Assembly (NCBI GenBank): GCA_963676355.1
Contig: OY781093.1
Location: forward strand, 1,178,001-1,242,000
Direction: 5' to 3'
DNA from: JAGLOK01 sp963676355
GTDB lineage: Bacteria; Bacillota; Clostridia; Christensenellales; UMGS416
Length of the DNA: 64,000 nucleotides
The stretch's first letter is position 1, and every line of letters starts with the position of its first letter. The position numbers were made by a program, and so were the translations under genes. Below the pieces are notes generated by a model that did not search any database, had not been told where the DNA came from, and saw nothing but the letters and a program-made list of their open reading frames with translations. Shown piece by piece: positions 27,128-35,385 of this stretch.

Positions 27128-28606
27128 GTGAAAAACAAGTCGAAAATTATTCCGGGAAATCCGAACGATGATAATAGAGATTATCTGCCGGAAGCCATAA
27201 AAGGCTCTGATATGGTGGTCAATGAAAACGGAAACAATTCACAGGTATATCCTGAAAGGCTTATAGAATATAAAGGTGAAGTGCTGGAGGGTTCTGAAGA
27301 AACGTGGTATGAATATGTACCCGAAAGCTATGATGGCAAAGCAGAAGTGCCGCTTGTAATTTCTATGCACGGGGGACTTATGACGGGCTGGGGACAGGCG
27401 ATATACACTTCATGGACTATGGTTGCCGAAAGAGAAGGGTTTATTGCTATTTTTCCAGATGCGAGCACAAGAAAATTCTGGTATGTGGAAGTTGACAAAG
27501 ACAGGCTTGAGCAAGCGGTAACTCCACGTGAAAACGGGGTATACTTAAACAGGCCGCCGGAAAATCGGGATGATAACCATGACATGAACTATGTTATTAA
27601 GCTCATAGAAATGATGAAGGCTAAATATAACATAGATGAAAACAGAATATTTATGCAAGGCATGTCAATGGGTAACATGATGACGGCTCAGTTTGCAAGA
27701 TATCACGGGAATCTTCTTGCAGGCATGGCAGGTTCTGCGGGGCCTTCCGAACCTTCTTTGCTATTTGATGAAAGTGGAAATATTATAAACCGAGGGGGAC
27801 CTCTGGCTGTCTGGCAGAGCCGTTGCGAGCTTGACCGCTTTCCACCCGGATTCAAACACGATACTGATTCAATATTGAAGTTCAACAGAGATTATTGGAA
27901 AACAATAAACGAATGCACTAAGATGCCTGAGATAAAAATCACAGGCGAAGATAATTTCGCGTTTTATAAAGGAAAACACGGTGACCTAGTATTCCGCGAC
28001 ATAAAAAACCGCGACCACGGACAAACACTTGATGATGCAGAGCTTGTTTGGGATTACCTTTATTCAGGAACAAAAAGGGGTGCGGACGGAAAGATTGTGC
28101 ACACCGATTCTATATGCAAGAGAACAGGGGATGAATATGCTATAGCTATCGCGGAAGGAAGCGCTAAAGCATATTTGAATAACGAACTTGTTGAAATGAA
28201 CGGGTCGGTATTTAAAAACAAAAAGCTTAAATATCATGGTCTGGACGGAGATTCAAAAGTCCGTGGTGACTACTTTATGGCACCTGTATCATTTGTGGCG
28301 AAAGCAATCGGTGCTAAGGTGGAGATGTCAGACGACGGCCTTGTTGCGGAGATGACACTTGCGGATGGAAGGCATATGCAGTTTGCCCGCGGAATAATAG
28401 GCTGCGCGGTAGATGGCAAAGTGAACTCGATGCTGTGTGAAGCTGTGCAAAAAAACGGTGAGCTTTATGTTCCAATCGAATGGGTTTGCCGAAAAATGCT
28501 TAACAATCATGTGTCAGAGTGCGGAGGGGTCATGTATATCACAGACCATTATTCGGAGCTTTCTGCCAATATGGCATACCTGATACGCTCAGAAGTGTTG
28601 AACTAA
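27128..28606 (+). CDS. Two-domain CE1-like esterase, family member 4 of 6
   Basis: 492 residues starting at GTG 27128 behind an AAGGGGA site; 27 bp separate it from member 3. All family marks are kept: NPNDDNRDYLPEAIKG, SMHGGLMTGWGQ, GMSMGN, KNRDHGQT and the C-terminal copper-amine-oxidase-N-like domain. Last of the four tandem copies; the MFS transporter follows 40 bp later. As for the other members, family databases would give a PHB-depolymerase-like or CE1 label, but polyhydroxybutyrate turnover is unlikely in this context; deacylation of carbohydrate is the better guess. Confidence 0.8.
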   Translation: MKNKSKIIPGNPNDDNRDYLPEAIKGSDMVVNENGNNSQVYPERLIEYKGEVLEGSEETWYEYVPESYDGKAEVPLVISMHGGLMTGWGQAIYTSWTMVAEREGFIAIFPDASTRKFWYVEVDKDRLEQAVTPRENGVYLNRPPENRDDNHDMNYVIKLIEMMKAKYNIDENRIFMQGMSMGNMMTAQFARYHGNLLAGMAGSAGPSEPSLLFDESGNIINRGGPLAVWQSRCELDRFPPGFKHDTDSILKFNRDYWKTINECTKMPEIKITGEDNFAFYKGKHGDLVFRDIKNRDHGQTLDDAELVWDYLYSGTKRGADGKIVHTDSICKRTGDEYAIAIAEGSAKAYLNNELVEMNGSVFKNKKLKYHGLDGDSKVRGDYFMAPVSFVAKAIGAKVEMSDDGLVAEMTLADGRHMQFARGIIGCAVDGKVNSMLCEAVQKNGELYVPIEWVCRKMLNNHVSECGGVMYITDHYSELSANMAYLIRSEVLN

Positions 28607-28646
28607 AAACAAAATAAAAAGTAAATGAAACAAGAAAGTCTGGAAA

Positions 28647-29843
28647 ATGAAAAAAACAAAACTGTGGAGTAAAAATTATATAGTATTGATATTAGCCAAT
28701 GTGATTTCCGCATTCGGATTTAACATGATGGCTACATTGCTGTCAAAATATCTAGTTAATCTAGGTGTTCCTCTGACAGTGGCGGGTGTAATAGTAGGCA
28801 TCTTCTCCATAACGGCTCTTTTCACAAGGCCTGCATCAGGAGTAATCGCCGACAGGTTTAACAAGAAAAATATTTTGATGATTGCAAACTGTATGATAGG
28901 AGTTGCAGTTCTAGGATATACATTGAGCAATATTGTTTGGGTTATTGCGGTTTTTCGCATTTTGCATGGAATTGCCTTCGGTGTTAGCGGAACAACGGCT
29001 ATTGCACTTGCAAGCGAAAATATACCTAAAGAACGCACGGGTGAGGGATTGGGATATGTCGCCCTGGGGCAGATCATTTCGGTGGCTGTGGCTCCAGGGC
29101 TCGGCATAGCTGTGGCTGATAAGTTTGGATATAATGCTACTTTCCTTTGTTCATTTGCGTTTTCAATAGCCGCGGCTCTGATGCTCTTTTTGTTCTTTAA
29201 AGTTGACACTCCAGTTGAAAAAACAGAGATTGTCGAAAAAAGAAAGTTCAATATTAAAAACTTGATTGCCAAAGAAGCGATTTTATTTGCGATTATATCC
29301 GGAGCAATGTCGCTAAATAACGGCATAGTCAATGGGTACATACTTTTGTTTGCGCAAAAGCAAGGTTTTGGGAACATTAGCGTATATTTTATTGCAACAG
29401 CTGTGACTATGCTGGCTATAAGGCCAATGGCAGGAAAACTTATGGACACAAAAGGAGTAGCGGTGGTAGTAATTCCCGCTTTTGTGTTTGGGGTAGCCGC
29501 AATGTTTTTACACGGTTTATCGACAGCGCTTTGGATGCTGGCGCTGGCTGCAATTCTTAAAGCGATTGCGGCTGCATCAATTCAGACATCTTTGCTGGCA
29601 GAATCCTTAAAACGCGCTGGCAGAGGAAGAGCCGGAGTTGCTACAAGCACATTCTATATCGGAGCTGACATAGGCCAGGGAGTGGGCCCTATGATAGGAG
29701 GAGTTATAGCAACCATGTACGGATATACAATCATGTTTTATTTCTGCGGAGTGATTACATTTATTGCAGGAGCATTGTTTGTTGTGAGCAGAGTAATAGA
29801 AAAAAGAAAAAAAGTTGAGTCAAATATTGACTTATTGGCATAA
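28647..29843 (+). CDS. MFS transporter
   Basis: 398 residues with 12 predicted membrane helices, first IVLILANVISAFGFNMMATLL. The MFS signature loop between helices 2 and 3 reads RPASGVIADRFNKKNIL. It resembles YfkF/YwoG-type drug or metabolite transporters more than the sugar:proton symporters. Located between the four esterase paralogs and the CE1 gene at 29896. It could export released acids (for example acetate or phenolic acids) or import a sugar; I cannot decide. Ribosome site is weak (CTGGAAA). Confidence 0.8.
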   Translation: MKKTKLWSKNYIVLILANVISAFGFNMMATLLSKYLVNLGVPLTVAGVIVGIFSITALFTRPASGVIADRFNKKNILMIANCMIGVAVLGYTLSNIVWVIAVFRILHGIAFGVSGTTAIALASENIPKERTGEGLGYVALGQIISVAVAPGLGIAVADKFGYNATFLCSFAFSIAAALMLFLFFKVDTPVEKTEIVEKRKFNIKNLIAKEAILFAIISGAMSLNNGIVNGYILLFAQKQGFGNISVYFIATAVTMLAIRPMAGKLMDTKGVAVVVIPAFVFGVAAMFLHGLSTALWMLALAAILKAIAAASIQTSLLAESLKRAGRGRAGVATSTFYIGADIGQGVGPMIGGVIATMYGYTIMFYFCGVITFIAGALFVVSRVIEKRKKVESNIDLLA

Positions 29844-29895
29844 TACGGTTGAAAACTTTTGTAGATAAATAATTGAAGGTTAAGGAGAAAATCAA

Positions 29896-30744
29896 ATGGC
29901 AGTTATAAAAATGAATTTTTTATCAGAGGAGCTGAGCATGCAGACGAATGTTACTGTATGTCTGCCAACTTACAGTTTCTCAGATAAAATGGAAGGCAAA
30001 TATGCAACATATGTTCCGGGAATGAAATATCAGGTGATGTATCTTCTTCACGGTGGCAGCGGAGACGATAGCGACTATGTCAACTTTACAAATATTGTTC
30101 GGTATGCAGATAAATATAAAGTCGCAGTTATTATGCCAAGCGCATATAATTCATGCTACACGGATTATGATGACGGAGCAAAATATTTCACTTATATTTC
30201 CGAGGAGTTGCCAAAAGTATGCGAAACAATGTTTCCGATATCTACAAAGCGAGAGGATACATTCGTGGCAGGGCTTTCGATGGGTTCGCACGGTGCAATG
30301 AAAGTGGCGATGCTAAACCCAGAAAAATATTCTGCAGCGCTTATGATGTCAGGTGCCTCATACCGCCCAGGAGTGCCGGGTATGGTGCCCACGAAAGATG
30401 GTGAATTTGATTTAGACGGGGCTATTATGCCACCTATCGGAGGAATAGCCGGAAAAATGGAAGATCCGGATTTTATATATGGAACTGTAAATGATGTGTA
30501 TGCTACCGCAAAAACAAACGTGGAAAAGGGAAAGAAACTCCCAAAGCTTTTCTTCCGCGTCGGAGACTGTGACCACGCTCTCTATCGTACATTGAGGGCC
30601 GAAAAGGACTTGAAGGAATGGGGGTATGAAACAAAATTAGAAGTGGTAAAAGGTATGGGACATGAGTGGGATCTTTGGGATGAAACTTTAAAGATTGCAA
30701 TCAGTGAATGGTTGCCTCTAAGACATGGAATAATTTATCCATGA
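29896..30744 (+). CDS. CE1-type esterase (feruloyl/acetyl esterase-like)
   Basis: 282 residues, no signal peptide. The same small CE1/EstA fold as the protein at 17532. Oxyanion segment YLLHGGSGDDSDY, nucleophile elbow GLSMGS (Ser128), catalytic His likely in GMGHEWDLWDE near residue 255, preceded by the acidic residue in FRVGDCDHAL. AAGGAG site before the ATG. It probably removes acyl groups from imported oligosaccharides. An insertion around residues 150-195, rich in Gly/Pro/Met, distinguishes it from the related proteins in this locus and may shape the pocket. Confidence 0.85.
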   Translation: MAVIKMNFLSEELSMQTNVTVCLPTYSFSDKMEGKYATYVPGMKYQVMYLLHGGSGDDSDYVNFTNIVRYADKYKVAVIMPSAYNSCYTDYDDGAKYFTYISEELPKVCETMFPISTKREDTFVAGLSMGSHGAMKVAMLNPEKYSAALMMSGASYRPGVPGMVPTKDGEFDLDGAIMPPIGGIAGKMEDPDFIYGTVNDVYATAKTNVEKGKKLPKLFFRVGDCDHALYRTLRAEKDLKEWGYETKLEVVKGMGHEWDLWDETLKIAISEWLPLRHGIIYP

Positions 30745-30796
30745 AATTAAAGGGAGTTATCGTGAACAAGGAGATTAGTTAGTTGCATCTGAATAA

Positions 30797-30825
30797 TTGC
30801 GCGGAATGCTCAATTGTAATATAAT
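30797..30825 (+). promoter_or_regulatory. Promoter of the LacI-family gene
   Basis: TTGCGC at 30797-30802 and TATAAT at 30820-30825 with a 17-bp spacer. The -35 region contains GCGGAA, a half-site of the palindrome at 32055, which would allow autoregulation. Confidence 0.65.
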
Positions 30826-30916
30826 GGTTTTTGCTGTTTGAAACTTCGGATAGTATAAGCGAAAACAATGCAAATGGTTATAGATCAGGCAAATTTTGCT
30901 GACGGGAGAAAGTAAG

Positions 30917-31939
30917 ATGGACAAAAATATTACAGCAAAAGAAATAGCTGAAGAGATAGGCGTTTCTCCAAGCACAGTTTCTATGGTTTTAAACAATCAG
31001 GGGGACAAATACAGGATTTCACCTGATACTCAGAAAAAAATAATGCGCGCTGCTAAAGATATTGGATATAAACATAACAAAAAAAGAAGAAGACAGGCAT
31101 ACAGCAAAAAACTTATTGGAGTTTTCTGCCATAATGATTTTAATAGAGGTCTTACAGCAGATTTATTTAACGGTATCAAGAAATATATTCGAGAGGCAAG
31201 CTTGGAATATGAAGTTATTGTTTTCCCTTTTGATGATGGGAATCTTGAAGAAAAGGAAAAATGGCTTACCAGCGGATTCATGGCAGGGGCTGTGATGATT
31301 GCACTGGAAGAAAAAGACCTGGATTTTTTGGAGAGCAAAAGTTTTGACATACCTCTGATATTGTTTAACAGGGCTGCCAAAGGTTTTAGCTCCGTTATGG
31401 TTGATAATTATGCCGTGGGTTATAAGGCAATGAGTGTTTTTATGGAAAGAGGGCACAAGATTTTTGGAGTCGTGTCTTCTAATTATTCAAGCAGGAGTAT
31501 CAGATTAAGAAATTTTGGATTCAAAGATAGGTTAAAAAAACAGGGAGATAATAATAGCGAGATGTATTGCCTTCCTGTAGCTTATGATGAAGAGACTGAC
31601 CAAGGCGGATATAATGCTATGGACAGCATCTTAAAATCTGGCAAGATACCTACCGGAATTTTTGTATCAATTGATGATATGGTAAGTGGTGTTGTAAGGC
31701 GTATCCATGACCTCGGACTCAAAATTCCTGATGATGTAGAAATTATTTCCTATGGCAACAAAGAGATTAATCTTATTGTTGAGCCAAACATATCAAGCTT
31801 TGCTACACCTACTGAAGATATGGGCTATAGCAGTGCTAGAATTCTGTGTGATTATATCGAAAAAGGTACTCTATCCGATAGTATCAAAATCAGTTTTGAA
31901 GCTGAGTGTATTTTCAGAGAGAGCTGTTTCGCGAAATAA
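30917..31939 (+). CDS. LacI-family transcriptional regulator
   Basis: 340 residues from the ATG at 30917 (GGGAG 8 bp upstream). N-terminal LacI helix-turn-helix (ITAKEIAEEIGVSPSTVSMVLNN, about residues 4-26), hinge helix region about 45-60 with an unusually basic KKRRRQ stretch, then a periplasmic-binding-protein-like sensor domain (about 65-335; conserved GIFVSIDDMVSGVVRRI and PNISSFATPTEDMGYSSARIL). It lies inside the esterase locus and probably senses a released sugar. The palindrome TGCGGAA-TT-TTCCGCA 115 bp after its stop, before the next operon, is a candidate operator. Confidence 0.88.
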   Translation: MDKNITAKEIAEEIGVSPSTVSMVLNNQGDKYRISPDTQKKIMRAAKDIGYKHNKKRRRQAYSKKLIGVFCHNDFNRGLTADLFNGIKKYIREASLEYEVIVFPFDDGNLEEKEKWLTSGFMAGAVMIALEEKDLDFLESKSFDIPLILFNRAAKGFSSVMVDNYAVGYKAMSVFMERGHKIFGVVSSNYSSRSIRLRNFGFKDRLKKQGDNNSEMYCLPVAYDEETDQGGYNAMDSILKSGKIPTGIFVSIDDMVSGVVRRIHDLGLKIPDDVEIISYGNKEINLIVEPNISSFATPTEDMGYSSARILCDYIEKGTLSDSIKISFEAECIFRESCFAK

Positions 31940-32054
31940 TTCTGATAATTGTCCAATATATTTGACTGATTTAGTAAATTTGCTTTATTACTTGTGGTGT
32001 TTCATTCATTTACCATTAAAATATTTAGTTTAATAATAGTCCATTATTTTTAAG

Positions 32055-32070
32055 TGCGGAATTTTCCGCA
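32055..32070. promoter_or_regulatory. Palindromic operator before the esterase/phosphorylase operon
   Basis: TGCGGAA and TTCCGCA arms separated by TT. GC-rich for this AT-rich intergenic region, located about 55 bp upstream of the gene at 32126. There is no T run directly behind it, so a protein-binding site is more likely than a terminator. The LacI regulator just upstream is the obvious candidate binder. Confidence 0.55.
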
Positions 32071-32125
32071 AGATTATATTTTTGTTTAAAAGTTTTTAAT
32101 TATAATATCAGGAGGATAAGTGAAA

Positions 32126-33649
32126 ATGCTTAGTTTAGATTTATTGTTTTCGGAGTTTGCTGTGCTGCAAAGAGAAAAAGAGATAGCAGTATGGGGAACT
32201 GGAGAAGACGGAAAAGAAGTTACTGTTTCCATACAGGGCAATTCAGCGGTTGCCACTGTGGAAAATGGAAAGTGGGAGGCTGTACTTCCTCCGCTAAAGG
32301 CAAGCGAGTCGGAGAAAATGACAGTAAGTGATGGCACGGACACAGTAATTGTTTCCAATGTTGCTGTAGGCGAGGTTTGGATTGCAGGTGGTCAGTCTAA
32401 CATGGAGTTTCCACTGAGAAATCTCCGTGAATATGGCTCGATTTCAGATACAAACATACCATTGATACGCTTATACGGCGTGCCTAGGATAAGCTATGAA
32501 GGACAGCTTGAAGACGACGACTTTTCTGAATATAGAATATGGCGTAAATGCACTCCGGAAAACTTATGGTTCTATTCGGCGGCACCTTTTTATTTTGCTA
32601 TTAAGCTTTTTGAAAAATACCGCGTTCCGATAGGAATATTGAACTGTAATTACGGCGGAACCAGAGCTATTGCATGGGCTGAAAAATCCATAGTGGAGAA
32701 AACGGCGGCCAAAATCTGGATAGATGAATATGAAGAGAGCATAAAAGACCTTGATATGGATGAATATACAAAATCATTCAAGGCAAACCCAATGAATAAG
32801 ACCGCAAACAGCGATCATTCTAAAATGAGAGATAAGATGTGGAAAGGCTACTCTAGATTGGAACTGTTTTTAAAACAGCGATCCATGAAGAAATTTTTTG
32901 AAAAAATGCCTTTGCCAAAGATGGGTCCGCTGGATCCTAATAGTCCGTCAGCACTTTATAACAATATGCTAAAGACTATCGTGCCATACGGAGTTCAGGG
33001 AGTTATATGGTATCAGGGTGAGTCGGATGAAAATCACGCTGATATTTATGATGTTGCGATGGAAACGGTTGTCGATAGCTGGCGCAGACTATGGAATGAA
33101 GATATACCTTTTTTGATGGTGCAGCTGGCACCGTATGAAGGATGGCTTGGTATGATGGCAAAAGATTACATGGTGCTGCGTGCTAAACAGGAAAAGCTTT
33201 CAAAGACAAAAAATAACGTGTATATCACAAACGTCATGGACTCAGGAATGCGAAGCGATATACATCCTAAAAAGAAAAAACAAGTGGGTGAACGACTCGC
33301 GCTTCTTGCTATGGGAAAAGTGTACGGGGATGATATCCTGTGCGAAGCTCCTGAAGTTTCATCTTATGAGAAATCAGGAAGCAAGGTTACAGTTAAATTT
33401 ATTAACTGCGGCGAAGGTCTTGAAAGGCGCAAGAGGGATATCGAATCGTTGGATGTGACGGTGGACGGCAATGAAATAAAAGGTTGCAAAATTCGTCTGG
33501 ATAAAGAGTGCATGGTAATAAATAAAGCGGAGTTTGAAAACGCTAAGAATATTACTGTGAAGTACGGCATGAAAAATTACTGCGAGTGCAATATAAAAAA
33601 CAGCGCAGATATTCCAGTAAAGCCATTCGAAATAAAAATAAACGGCTGA
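32126..33649 (+). CDS. Sialate O-acetylesterase-like (SASA) carbohydrate acetylesterase
   Basis: 507 residues from the ATG at 32126 (GGAGG 10 bp upstream; an in-frame GTG at 32120 is only 4 bp away from it). The N-terminal about 90 residues form a beta-sandwich (FAVLQREKEIAVWGTGEDG), then a SGNH hydrolase of the SASA family: block I GEVWIAGGQSNMEFPL with the catalytic Ser, the VIWYQGESDENHA segment, and the Asp-His pair in SDIHPKKKKQVGERLA. The family includes 9-O-acetylsialate esterases and acetylxylan esterases; with no sialic acid genes nearby, deacetylation of plant-type oligosaccharides is more likely. Cytoplasmic. First gene of an operon with the phosphorylase downstream. Confidence 0.88.
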   Translation: MLSLDLLFSEFAVLQREKEIAVWGTGEDGKEVTVSIQGNSAVATVENGKWEAVLPPLKASESEKMTVSDGTDTVIVSNVAVGEVWIAGGQSNMEFPLRNLREYGSISDTNIPLIRLYGVPRISYEGQLEDDDFSEYRIWRKCTPENLWFYSAAPFYFAIKLFEKYRVPIGILNCNYGGTRAIAWAEKSIVEKTAAKIWIDEYEESIKDLDMDEYTKSFKANPMNKTANSDHSKMRDKMWKGYSRLELFLKQRSMKKFFEKMPLPKMGPLDPNSPSALYNNMLKTIVPYGVQGVIWYQGESDENHADIYDVAMETVVDSWRRLWNEDIPFLMVQLAPYEGWLGMMAKDYMVLRAKQEKLSKTKNNVYITNVMDSGMRSDIHPKKKKQVGERLALLAMGKVYGDDILCEAPEVSSYEKSGSKVTVKFINCGEGLERRKRDIESLDVTVDGNEIKGCKIRLDKECMVINKAEFENAKNITVKYGMKNYCECNIKNSADIPVKPFEIKING

Positions 33650-33684
33650 TAAGAATTAAAAACAGCTGAGAAACAGGAGATAAT

Positions 33685-35154
33685 ATGAAAAAAATAACAA
33701 ATAAAGCTATGCTAATAACCTATGCAGACAGCATGGGGAAAAACTTGAAAGAACTATATGAGGTTTTGGATGAGCACTTTGAAGGTGTGTTTGGTGGGGT
33801 GCATATACTGCCATTTTTTCCATCATCGGGAGACAGAGGGTTTGCAGTTATAAACTATGATGTAGTAGATCCAGAATTCGGAGACTGGGATGATATTAAA
33901 AAGTTTTCCGAAAAATATTACCTTATGGCGGATTTTATGCTAAATCATGTATCCATAAGGTGTGACGAATTCAAGGACTATATGGAAAAGGGCGAAAAGT
34001 CGAAATATAAGGATATGTTCATTCACTGGGATGAGTTCTGGCCAAATGGTGAGCCGACAGAAAAAGAACTTGAGACGCTCTACAGGAGGAAATTACAGGG
34101 TCCTTATAAAGAATTCACACGTAAAGACGGCAAGGTCGTAAAACTGTGGAATACTTTCTTTGAAGAACAGGTGGATATTGACCCATGGGTAGATGTAACC
34201 CGCGAATATTTTGAAAAAAATCTTGGGCGTTTGGCGGAGTATGTACCGCTTATACGTTTTGACGCTTTCGCATATGCATCCAAAAAGCCGGGTACAAGCT
34301 GCTTTTTCGTTGAACCGGAAGTGTGGGATGTGCTGGATATAGGCATGGAACCGCTGAAAAAGCGCGGAACAGAGATGCTGCCGGAGATACATGAAAACTA
34401 TAAGATACAGCTTAAAATGGCAGAGCACGGGCACTGGGTATATGATTTTGCGCTGCCGATGCTTGTTTTGCATGCTCTTGCCAGCGGACGGACAGATCGG
34501 CTTATCAATTGGCTCAAAATTTGCCCGCATAAACAGTTTACTACACTAGACACTCATGACGGAATAGGTGTGGTAGATGTTGCAGGCCTTTTGACTGATG
34601 AAGAAGTGGATTTGGTGCGCGATAGAGTCAATAAGACGATAGAACCGCTCATGAAATACGTTAGACTGCCAGGCGGGGGGATAATAAAGACATCCGGTAA
34701 AGAAGCCAGACAATATCAGATGATGACTTCATATTATTCTGCGCTTGACGAAGATGACGACGCTTATCTATTGGCACGAGCGATACAGTTTTTCACTCCC
34801 GGGATCCCGCAGGTGTATTATGTGGGCCTTTTGGGCGGTGCAAATGATGTGGAAAATCTTAAGAAACTTGGTGAGCCAAGGAGTCTTAACAGACACAACT
34901 TCACAAAAGAAGAAATCGCTGGCATTGTCGACAAACCGATGCTCCAAAAGCTTTATAATCTAATGCGCTTCAGAAACAACTACCCGGGATTTGACGGAGA
35001 AATAAAAATTGACGAACAGGCCGAAAACGGAGTGCTTAACATTACCTGGAGCAAGGATAAACACGCAACCACACTGAATGCTGACTTGAGAGAAAAAACA
35101 TTTAAGATAAGCTATTTGGATGAAGATGGCACTAAAAAGGAGCTTGAGCTGTAA
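33685..35154 (+). CDS. Sucrose / sucrose-6-phosphate phosphorylase, GH13_18
   Basis: 489 residues. It splits sucrose or a sucrose-like glucoside with inorganic phosphate into glucose 1-phosphate and the acceptor, in the cytoplasm. GH13 catalytic residues are present: nucleophile Asp193 (LIRFDAFAYA), acid/base Glu234 (LPEIHENY) and transition-state stabiliser Asp292 (TLDTHDGIG). The active-site loop reads VHILPFFPSSGDRGFA, which resembles the sucrose 6'-phosphate phosphorylase group more than the Bifidobacterium sucrose phosphorylases (from memory of the family). AGGAGA site before the ATG. Its presence among many esterases raises the possibility that acylated sucrose or a related glucoside is the final substrate. 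Confidence 0.85.
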   Translation: MKKITNKAMLITYADSMGKNLKELYEVLDEHFEGVFGGVHILPFFPSSGDRGFAVINYDVVDPEFGDWDDIKKFSEKYYLMADFMLNHVSIRCDEFKDYMEKGEKSKYKDMFIHWDEFWPNGEPTEKELETLYRRKLQGPYKEFTRKDGKVVKLWNTFFEEQVDIDPWVDVTREYFEKNLGRLAEYVPLIRFDAFAYASKKPGTSCFFVEPEVWDVLDIGMEPLKKRGTEMLPEIHENYKIQLKMAEHGHWVYDFALPMLVLHALASGRTDRLINWLKICPHKQFTTLDTHDGIGVVDVAGLLTDEEVDLVRDRVNKTIEPLMKYVRLPGGGIIKTSGKEARQYQMMTSYYSALDEDDDAYLLARAIQFFTPGIPQVYYVGLLGGANDVENLKKLGEPRSLNRHNFTKEEIAGIVDKPMLQKLYNLMRFRNNYPGFDGEIKIDEQAENGVLNITWSKDKHATTLNADLREKTFKISYLDEDGTKKELEL

Positions 35155-35315
35155 AGGGCAGAGCCGCAAGTGAATGTGGGTAGACTGCATTTAATTGCAG
35201 GAGATGGTTATAGGGCACTATGTGACTTATATTACTGATGAAGGATATAATCGCAATCTCAATTTACGGGATTAATATATAGGCCCTATACTATTTTCTG
35301 TCGCTCAATAGAAAG

Positions 35316-35347
35316 CAACCTTTTGGATTAGCAAATGTAAAAGGTTG
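35316..35347 (+). promoter_or_regulatory. Inverted repeat ahead of the carboxylesterase genes
   Basis: CAACCTTTT (35316-35324) and AAAAGGTTG (35339-35347) are perfect 9-bp arms around 14 nt. It lies about 40 bp before the carboxylesterase start in a 230-bp gap with no other structure. It could be an operator or a leader hairpin; no T run follows. Confidence 0.35.
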
Positions 35348-35385
35348 TGCCACGTGGAGATAAAACATTAGCACAGGAGGAAATG

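Noticed and set aside
28676..29449. 257-codon minus-strand frame
   Set aside because: Lies wholly inside the MFS transporter gene on the other strand and matches no family features; a codon-bias shadow.
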